DNA of 24,864 nt from an uncultured Bacteroidota bacterium (GTDB lineage Bacteria; Bacteroidota; Bacteroidia; 2-12-FULL-35-15): contig CAIRRW010000510.1 in NCBI GenBank assembly GCA_903881065.1, forward strand, positions 1-24,864, in the 5' to 3' direction. Under the pieces are notes generated by a model that saw only the letters and a list, made by a program, of their open reading frames with translations, searched no databases and was not told where the DNA came from. The translations under genes and the position numbers were made by a program. Shown here in pieces: positions 16,067 through 21,960 of this stretch (the stretch's first letter is position 1; each line of letters starts with the position of its first letter).

Positions 16067-17029
16067 CTATTTCAATAGGTCTTCAATAATTTTATCAACT
16101 GAAACTCCTTCGGCTTCCGCTTTATAATTACGAACAATACGATGACGAAGAATAGCTGCTGAAACAGCCTTCACATCTTCAATGTCAGGCGAATATTTAC
16201 CTTTTATTAATGCATGGCACTTAGCGCCAATCACCAAATATTGTGAAGCTCGAGGCCCTGCTCCCCAAGATAAATATTTATTTGAAATCTCAGCGGCATG
16301 TTCTGTATTGGGACGACTCTTTGAAGCCAATTTTACTGCAAATTCCAATACATTATCAGTAACAGGAATCTTACGAACCAGTTCCTGAAAATAAATTATC
16401 TCTTCATTTGTAAGTATCTTTTTCAATTGAACTTTTTTATCAGAGGTAGTATTCTTAACTACAGTTATTTCGTCCGCCATTTTAGGATAATCCAACCAAA
16501 CATTAAACATAAAACGATCAAGTTGAGCTTCCGGCAATGGATAAGTCCCCTCTTGTTCTATCGGATTTTGTGTTGCCAAGACGAAAAACGGATTACCTAA
16601 TTCATATCTTTTACCTGCAGTAGTAACACATCTTTCCTGCATCGCTTCAAGCAAAGCTGCTTGAGTTTTAGGAGGTGTTCTGTTAATTTCATCTGCTAAA
16701 ATAATATTAGCAAATAAAGGACCTTTAATAAATTTAAAATGTCGATCATCTCCTAAAATTTCAGAACCAATAATATCTGAAGGCATTAAATCCGGTGTAA
16801 ATTGGATACGGTTGTAACTCAATCCTAAAACATCGGCAATAGTATTTACCAACAACGTTTTTGCCAAACCGGGTACACCTATCAATAAACAATGCCCTCT
16901 GCTGAAAATTGAAATAAGTACATCTTTTACTACTTCGTCCTGGCCAATAATAACTTTACCAATTTCTGCACTAAGCTCCTTATACTTTACTACAAAGGCA
17001 TCTGCCGCTTCCACATCTGATTTATACAT
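16067..17029 (-). CDS. MoxR-family AAA+ ATPase
   Basis: About 320 residues, cytoplasmic. MoxR ATPases act as chaperones for assembling or maturing protein complexes, often with DUF58/VWA partners encoded nearby. Counting from the ATG at 17029, the sequence shows Walker A GVPGLAKT (51-58), Walker B IILADE (109-114) followed by INRTPPKTQAALLEAMQE, sensor 1 ATQNP (152-156), GTYPLPEAQLDRFMF with its arginine finger, and the C-terminal lid region WGAGPRASQYL. No DUF58 or VWA gene follows; downstream is a T9SS cargo gene with its own promoter. It lies 20 nt after the SurA-like gene with no promoter seen, so it is probably in that operon. An in-frame TTG at 17035 is two codons upstream; I prefer the ATG. 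Confidence 0.92.
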   Translation of the reverse strand: MYKSDVEAADAFVVKYKELSAEIGKVIIGQDEVVKDVLISIFSRGHCLLIGVPGLAKTLLVNTIADVLGLSYNRIQFTPDLMPSDIIGSEILGDDRHFKFIKGPLFANIILADEINRTPPKTQAALLEAMQERCVTTAGKRYELGNPFFVLATQNPIEQEGTYPLPEAQLDRFMFNVWLDYPKMADEITVVKNTTSDKKVQLKKILTNEEIIYFQELVRKIPVTDNVLEFAVKLASKSRPNTEHAAEISNKYLSWGAGPRASQYLVIGAKCHALIKGKYSPDIEDVKAVSAAILRHRIVRNYKAEAEGVSVDKIIEDLLK

Positions 17030-17049
17030 AATCAATACTTATAAAATTT

Positions 17050-18417
17050 TTAGTTATTTGTATTTACCCACTTGTTATTGTACTTGCAATTCTTATAATC
17101 ATCAGTGATATGAACATAAGTACCTACTAATTTCTTCTTAACCCATGCTTGTATTGCCGCATCCTGTTTTTTAGCCAAAGCAATTGCCTGTATTTTTTGA
17201 TAATCATCTGTTAAATTAGCAGTATGGGGAGCAGTATGCGTTTTTAAGTATAATATACGATATGCCTGCTTGCCATCTCTTGTTGAAAATGGCATAGGTT
17301 TAGTGTATTCGCCAACTTTTAATTTATCAATTGCAAATGCAACATTTTGATCCATTTGTCCTAATTCATCCATTTGAAAACGGGTGGCTCCTGATGAAGG
17401 ATTAACAATTAAACCACCACTATTTTTACTCTCTTCACTATCTGAGTATTTTGCTGCCATTTCGCTAAAAGTAGTTGTATCTACTGACAGTTTTTTATAT
17501 ATTGTATCCAACGCTTCTTTTGCCTTTAGTAAATCAATAGTTTCCACTTTAGGAGCTATCAACAAACTTCGTGCATCCACTTCTTCGCCTCTTCTTTCAA
17601 TTAGCTGAATTATAAAGAAACCATACATTGTTTCAAATACTTCACTCACTTCGCCTTTTTTAATTTTGAAAGCCTGTGCATCCCATTCAGGCACAAACTG
17701 ACCTCTGTTAATATGTTCATATAGCCCTCCTTTATTAGCTGATCCTGGATCTTCGGAATACAAGGCTGCCATTGCGGCAAAACTACTTTGACCTTTCATA
17801 ATCCGATTTCTAATATCTTCAATTTTTTCCTTTGCTGCCTTTTTGGCCTCTGGTGTTATAGATGGTTTCTTAACTATTTCACCAACCTCTACTTCAGAAC
17901 CAATCAATGGGACAGAATCCTTTGGAATATTATTAAAATAGACTTTTACATCATTTGGTGTCACATTAATATCATTAGTGATTTTTGTTTGCATCTGTTG
18001 AGCCAACAGTAAATCACGCACATTGTCCTTTAAGTCCGATTTAAAATCTTCAATTGATTTACCATAGAAAGCAACGAATCTTTCTTCGGAACCGAACTGC
18101 TGAATATAGAATCTCATTCTTCTGTCCATCTCTTGTTCCACCTGAGCATCCGTTACCGTTAAACTATCTTTTTGTGCTCTTGCTAAAAGTAATTTTTGAT
18201 ACAGTAATTCCTCAACAATTTTACAATGAGTATCGACATTAACAGGTTCCTGCTGTGCAATCATTTGTTGATATTGGGTTTCCACTTCCGACTGCAATAT
18301 AGGATTGGCACCAATAACTGCAATTATTCTGTCAATTACTTTATTCTGTGCATTACTTATTCCTGCCATCAAAAGAAATACGCCTAAAAGGAATAGTTTA
18401 TTTTTTATTTTTATCAT
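17050..18417 (-). CDS. SurA-like periplasmic foldase with degenerate parvulin domains
   Basis: 455 residues. The signal peptide covers about 1-23. A SurA N-terminal chaperone domain (about 25-165) begins VIDRIIAVIGANPILQSEV. Two parvulin-type domains follow, about 174-277 and 279-392, each with the F-x-x-[ML]-A-x-x-[YW]-S-[ED] and GG segments. SurA proteins escort unfolded outer-membrane proteins through the periplasm. In active parvulins the first strand reads S-H-I-L and the last F/Y-G-Y-H-I-I. Here these are G-E-I-V (179-182) and G-F-F-I-I (266-270) in domain 1, and R-S-L-L (283-286) and A-Y-R-I-L (385-389) in domain 2, so all four histidines are missing. It probably works as a chaperone without isomerase activity. 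Its start overlaps the end of the lipoprotein gene by 20 nt, indicating translational coupling. Confidence 0.88.
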   Translation of the reverse strand: MIKIKNKLFLLGVFLLMAGISNAQNKVIDRIIAVIGANPILQSEVETQYQQMIAQQEPVNVDTHCKIVEELLYQKLLLARAQKDSLTVTDAQVEQEMDRRMRFYIQQFGSEERFVAFYGKSIEDFKSDLKDNVRDLLLAQQMQTKITNDINVTPNDVKVYFNNIPKDSVPLIGSEVEVGEIVKKPSITPEAKKAAKEKIEDIRNRIMKGQSSFAAMAALYSEDPGSANKGGLYEHINRGQFVPEWDAQAFKIKKGEVSEVFETMYGFFIIQLIERRGEEVDARSLLIAPKVETIDLLKAKEALDTIYKKLSVDTTTFSEMAAKYSDSEESKNSGGLIVNPSSGATRFQMDELGQMDQNVAFAIDKLKVGEYTKPMPFSTRDGKQAYRILYLKTHTAPHTANLTDDYQKIQAIALAKKQDAAIQAWVKKKLVGTYVHITDDYKNCKYNNKWVNTNN

Positions 18418-19267
18418 TGATATAAATTTCTGTTTTTTTATTATTTAATGCCTCATTATAAACGTCTTCTTTCATTTTGGTTATCAATTGCAATTTACGT
18501 TTATTTAAAATGATGTTTTTTATATTTTCTTTTTCGAAACTTAAAGGAGAAATACTGTTACGAATTTTAAAACCCTTTATATTTAAAAAGTAATTGTTAT
18601 CCGCATCACTCACCTCCACATATCTATTATTCTGCAAAAATAACTCTTTATTATAGGTTTGAATAGGAATTTCTTTCAACAAGTCATCGAATAGCAACCA
18701 GGAGTTCTCATCGAGATAAAAATTCTCTGCAAACTGATGACAATATCCAGCTAACTGTTCCTTGTCTTTAGGATTGTCGGATTTATAAAGTTGTTTTAGT
18801 TTGGCTTGATTAGGCGCCTTTTTATTCACCTTAATATAAATCACTTTTATAATATTATCCTTTAACTGAAAATCATTTTGATTTGCAGCATAGTACTTTT
18901 CAATATCCTGAATACTTATTAATGTATCTAACTTTTGCCTTACCAATTCCTTTTCATATGCATAGGTTATAAGTGAATTACGGTAATCCTGCAATTGTTT
19001 ATCTACGTCTTTTTGTTCGTCAGTTAAATTATTTTCGGCTTTCTGAACTACAAGGGATTCATGAATCCAGTTATCAATATACTTTTTCAGAAGCTCCAGA
19101 CTATCTTTTGACGGCGTACCTTTAGGAACAATATTTCCAATATCATCGGCATATAAATAAGAACTTCCTGCGCGTGCAATGGCCACTTTGTTATTGTCCT
19201 TGGTTGCTTTTGTATTGCAAGAAACAAGTGCGAATGAAATCAATATGTATAATAATGCGTTTCTCAA
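18398..19267 (-). CDS. foldase-like (PpiC/SurA N-domain type) lipoprotein
   Basis: 289 residues. The N-terminus LRNALLYILISFALVSC is a lipoprotein signal with lipobox L-V-S-C and lipidated Cys17. The helical region that follows (KKYIDNWIHESLVVQKAENN, ELVRQKLDTLISIQDIEKYY, then YAANQNDFQLKDNIIKVIYI) matches the N-terminal part of PpiC/PrsA-like foldases up to the point where a parvulin domain would start. No S-H-I-L motif or complete parvulin domain is recognisable. The position between two SurA/PrsA-like genes supports a foldase-related role at the membrane. The frame has no ATG: a stop lies four codons before the TTG at 19267, so TTG is the likely start. It ends inside the start of the SurA-like gene. 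No promoter box is seen upstream, so it probably depends on read-through of the 19288 terminator. Confidence 0.75.
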   Translation of the reverse strand: MRNALLYILISFALVSCNTKATKDNNKVAIARAGSSYLYADDIGNIVPKGTPSKDSLELLKKYIDNWIHESLVVQKAENNLTDEQKDVDKQLQDYRNSLITYAYEKELVRQKLDTLISIQDIEKYYAANQNDFQLKDNIIKVIYIKVNKKAPNQAKLKQLYKSDNPKDKEQLAGYCHQFAENFYLDENSWLLFDDLLKEIPIQTYNKELFLQNNRYVEVSDADNNYFLNIKGFKIRNSISPLSFEKENIKNIILNKRKLQLITKMKEDVYNEALNNKKTEIYINDKNKK

Positions 19268-19287
19268 GAATAGGTATTATAAAAACT

Positions 19288-19326
19288 AAAAAAGTTTATG
19301 ACGAGCTTTACGCCATAAACTTTTTC
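19288..19326 (-). terminator. intrinsic terminator after the parvulin PPIase gene
   Basis: AAAAAGTTTATG (19289-19300) pairs perfectly with CATAAACTTTTT (19314-19325). The stem extends inwards by CG/CG across one mismatch to the loop AGCTTTA. On the minus strand it is followed by T-rich sequence. It lies in the short gap before the lipoprotein gene and may reduce, not block, expression of the downstream foldase genes. Confidence 0.8.
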
Positions 19327-19344
19327 AGTAGTATTTATACAAAA

Positions 19345-21312
19345 TTATTTTACGGTTGCAAGCACTGCTTTATCAATTGTTACTGGATATTTTTTCTTTA
19401 AGCTAGCTATCCAGTCTTTCTCTAAATAAGTTTGGTAATCCGCCGTTACCATTCCTTTTGCATCTGAATAGGATTTTGGCGAAGGTGCCATAAGTTTGTT
19501 TGTTACTACAATGATCGTCTTTTTATCCTTCTCCGATTTAATATCAGCTGATGTTCCGGGATTCCAATTTTTATCTACAAATTCATTCTCTCCTTTTGTA
19601 AATACTTTACTTTCGGTTTGAAGATTCAATTGAGAATCTTTATTTACTATGTCAGTAATTTCTCTTTCCGATTTTTTCTTCTTCATTAAATCACGCACCT
19701 GTTTAGCCACTTTTTCATCTGTGCAGCTATACACTGTTGCATCTGCACGTTCTTCGTACATATAGTTTGATTTATTCTTGTCGTAAAACTCTTTCGACCC
19801 AACTGAATCTTTCACAGCTTTGCTCCATACTTTCTGGTCAGTCAATTCAAATAAAAGAATACCATCTCTGTATTCCTGCATCAATGCTTTAAATTCAGGA
19901 TATTTTACATCCAGGCGACCTTCTTCGTAAGCTACTACTGTTTCATCAACAAACTGTTTGTACAACTGATTCACTACCATTTCGTAATCCGATTTAGCAC
20001 GTTTGCTTTGGTGCAAAGCAATGTAGTTTGCGAAATCTGTCTGCGAATAATTTTTATCATTTAAAGTGAACATCGTTTTAGTTAATGTTTTTGCTTTCGC
20101 CACTTCCCATTTACCATTGAATAAAGTAGTGTCCATCACTTTATAAAACTCATCGCGCATTTTTGCATTTTCCTTGAACTTATATTCCGCTTTAATTTTT
20201 GCAATTAACGATTCGCGACCTACTTGAGAGCGAGAATCTTTGGTTACTTTTCCTTTCAATTCGTTTTTCATATCATCAAACGAAGCCAATCCACGTCTGT
20301 CTTTCAACAGGATGATATGGTAACCATATTTTGTTTTAACAATTTCGCTTATGTCGCCTTTATTTTTCAAAGCAAAAGCAGCCTTTTCAAATTCAGGAGG
20401 CATTTTATAGGTGCCGAACCAAGGCAATTCGCCGCCTTTTTTGCCTGATGCTTTATCATCCGAATATTTCTGTGCCATATCTTCAAACTTCGCTTTGCCC
20501 GATTTAATGGTATCTAATATCTGCGTAATCTTTTTGAAGAAGTTTAACGAATCGTCCTTGCTCATGTTAGGCGTAGTTTTCACCATGATGTGCGATACAA
20601 GCACTTCGCCCTGTGCCGGACGGCGGTCGGAAACTTTAATGATATGGTATCCGAAACGGGTACGAACCGGCATGGATACCTGTCCTACTTTAGTGGTATA
20701 TGCAGCGTTTTCGAACGGATAAACCATTTGCAGCGCAGTGAAATATCCTAAATCACCACCGTTATCTTTTGCCGAAGGGTCATCAGAAATACCTTTTTCG
20801 GAAGCTACTTTATTAAAATCTTCGCCTTTTAAAATACGTGCACGTATCTTCATTATTTTATTGTAAGACTCCAACGTATCTTTAGGCAATGCATTTTCGC
20901 CAACTTTAACCAAGATGTGCGATGCATGAACATCCTCTTTTAAACGATTATAGGTTTCAGTCAATAATTTATCATTTACATCTTTGTCAGTCAAATAGGG
21001 CTGAGCCAATTGTTTGCGGTAGCCACCCAATTCTTCCTTAAAAGCTTTAGCAGTATCCAATCCAAGCTCTTCGGCTTCTTTTACTTTCAATTTAAAATTA
21101 ACGAACAAATCCACATAATCGTTCAACGATTTGGTATCGTTGGCGGCATCTTTGTTATTGTTTTTATGATATACTTGTTCAAATTCGCCAACGGTAACTT
21201 TTTTACCAGCTATTGTCATCAGCGAAGCATCTTTATTGGATTGGGAAATGGCGGTGTTTACTAATAACAATGCTATTGGCAATACAATTGATTTTGAAAT
21301 TAAATTATTCAT
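19345..21312 (-). CDS. periplasmic peptidyl-prolyl cis-trans isomerase with two parvulin domains (SurA/PrsA-like)
   Basis: 655 residues from ATG 21312. The signal peptide covers about 1-24 (SKSIVLPIALLLVNTAISQ). A helical chaperone region (about 35-125) leads into two parvulin domains at about 126-230 and 234-340. Both keep the family histidines: SHILV (His132) with FGYHIIKV (His223), and SHIMV (His241) with YGYHIILL (His332). They therefore look catalytically competent, unlike the SurA-like protein downstream. The C-terminal third (about 345-655) is mostly helical and not assigned. A longer frame reaches 21366, but that extension would run through the promoter's -7 box and lacks a signal peptide at its start, so I choose 21312. 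It is first in the foldase cluster. Confidence 0.92.
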   Translation of the reverse strand: MNNLISKSIVLPIALLLVNTAISQSNKDASLMTIAGKKVTVGEFEQVYHKNNNKDAANDTKSLNDYVDLFVNFKLKVKEAEELGLDTAKAFKEELGGYRKQLAQPYLTDKDVNDKLLTETYNRLKEDVHASHILVKVGENALPKDTLESYNKIMKIRARILKGEDFNKVASEKGISDDPSAKDNGGDLGYFTALQMVYPFENAAYTTKVGQVSMPVRTRFGYHIIKVSDRRPAQGEVLVSHIMVKTTPNMSKDDSLNFFKKITQILDTIKSGKAKFEDMAQKYSDDKASGKKGGELPWFGTYKMPPEFEKAAFALKNKGDISEIVKTKYGYHIILLKDRRGLASFDDMKNELKGKVTKDSRSQVGRESLIAKIKAEYKFKENAKMRDEFYKVMDTTLFNGKWEVAKAKTLTKTMFTLNDKNYSQTDFANYIALHQSKRAKSDYEMVVNQLYKQFVDETVVAYEEGRLDVKYPEFKALMQEYRDGILLFELTDQKVWSKAVKDSVGSKEFYDKNKSNYMYEERADATVYSCTDEKVAKQVRDLMKKKKSEREITDIVNKDSQLNLQTESKVFTKGENEFVDKNWNPGTSADIKSEKDKKTIIVVTNKLMAPSPKSYSDAKGMVTADYQTYLEKDWIASLKKKYPVTIDKAVLATVK

Positions 21313-21344
21313 ATTTATTTTATTTATTTTTAAAATTTGGAACG

Positions 21345-21375
21345 CAAATGTAGGTATTATTACCACTCTACAAAA
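21345..21375 (-). promoter_or_regulatory. promoter of the parvulin PPIase gene
   Basis: The minus strand carries TTTTG (21375-21371), an 18-nt spacer, then TACATTTG (21352-21345), an exact TAnnTTTG. The box ends 32 nt before the ATG at 21312. This is the best two-part promoter in the window and decides the start of the gene. Confidence 0.75.
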
Positions 21376-21588
21376 TAAATGATTGATATTTAAACCTGCG
21401 CCTTTTTGTTAAATAGTGTTAAGTTAGAAGTACGACATCGGAAGTGTGGAATTTTAGGAAACAATGCTTTTTAATCATTTGATTTAAATAGTTGTATAAA
21501 ACTAAATTAATAGCTTTTTCGTGGCAATTGTTTGTTTATCGTCTTTTTCAAAACTATATGAATTCGTTATAATGCCTATCACTATCCC

Positions 21589-21712
21589 TACCATTTGGTT
21601 TCGTTGGCTACCATTTTAAAAAACAACGCAACCGTTTTGGTTTCGTTGAGTAATGGTTTGAAAACTCAGGCATCTTTCTTAAAAGGTCAGGCATCTTTCA
21701 AAAAACACAGGC
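21589..21712. repeat. degenerate 20-21 bp periodic array upstream of clpB
   Basis: Six units of 20, 21, 21, 21, 21 and 20 bp start at 21589, 21609, 21630, 21651, 21672 and 21693. Sub-families are clear. Units 1 and 2 share TACCATTT. Units 1 and 3 share the 13-mer TTTGGTTTCGTTG exactly 42 bp apart. Units 4-6 share CAGGC at their ends, and units 5 and 6 share ATCTTTC. The phase is kept although sequence similarity decays along the array. Confidence 0.65.
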
Positions 21713-21928
21713 CTATATATAAGATAGATTGATTAGTTTTGTAAGTACCCCCTCCTCGTGCCAAAAACACTTCTTCGCCATAATAAAATTATCTTCTGCT
21801 AAATAGTCAGATAATACTAAATCAAACCGTATAAAAGTCATTCAAAGCCAATATTTTTAGCCATTTTGGCGTGATTAAACTCATTGTTATCATTGGAATA
21901 ATAATTGTCCTTTGTACAGCAACTTTAT

Positions 21929-21954
21929 AACTTTAAACTAATCAACTTTAAACT
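21929..21954 (+). repeat. direct repeat AACTTTAAACT in the clpB leader
   Basis: The 11-mer occurs at 21929-21939 and 21944-21954, 15 bp apart, with a partial copy AACTTTATAA at 21921. The second copy ends 6 nt before the clpB ATG. It could be an operator or a leader element; no known regulator site is recognised. Confidence 0.4.
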
Positions 21955-21960
21955 GAAAAA

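Larger units (their letters stand above)
21313..21960. other. gene-free divergent region between the foldase cluster and clpB
   Basis: 648 nt with the PPIase promoter at the left, the 20-21 bp array at 21589-21712, a plus-strand TAGTTTTG box (21734-21741, exact TAnnTTTG but about 220 nt before clpB), a short dyad GCCATTTTGGC (21860-21870), and direct repeats just before clpB. No CIRCE-like element was recognised. No gene is seen. Confidence 0.7.

Noticed and set aside
21313..21366. An 18-residue N-terminal extension of the parvulin PPIase.
   Set aside because: It overlaps the best promoter of the window, including the -7 box, and would bury the signal peptide.
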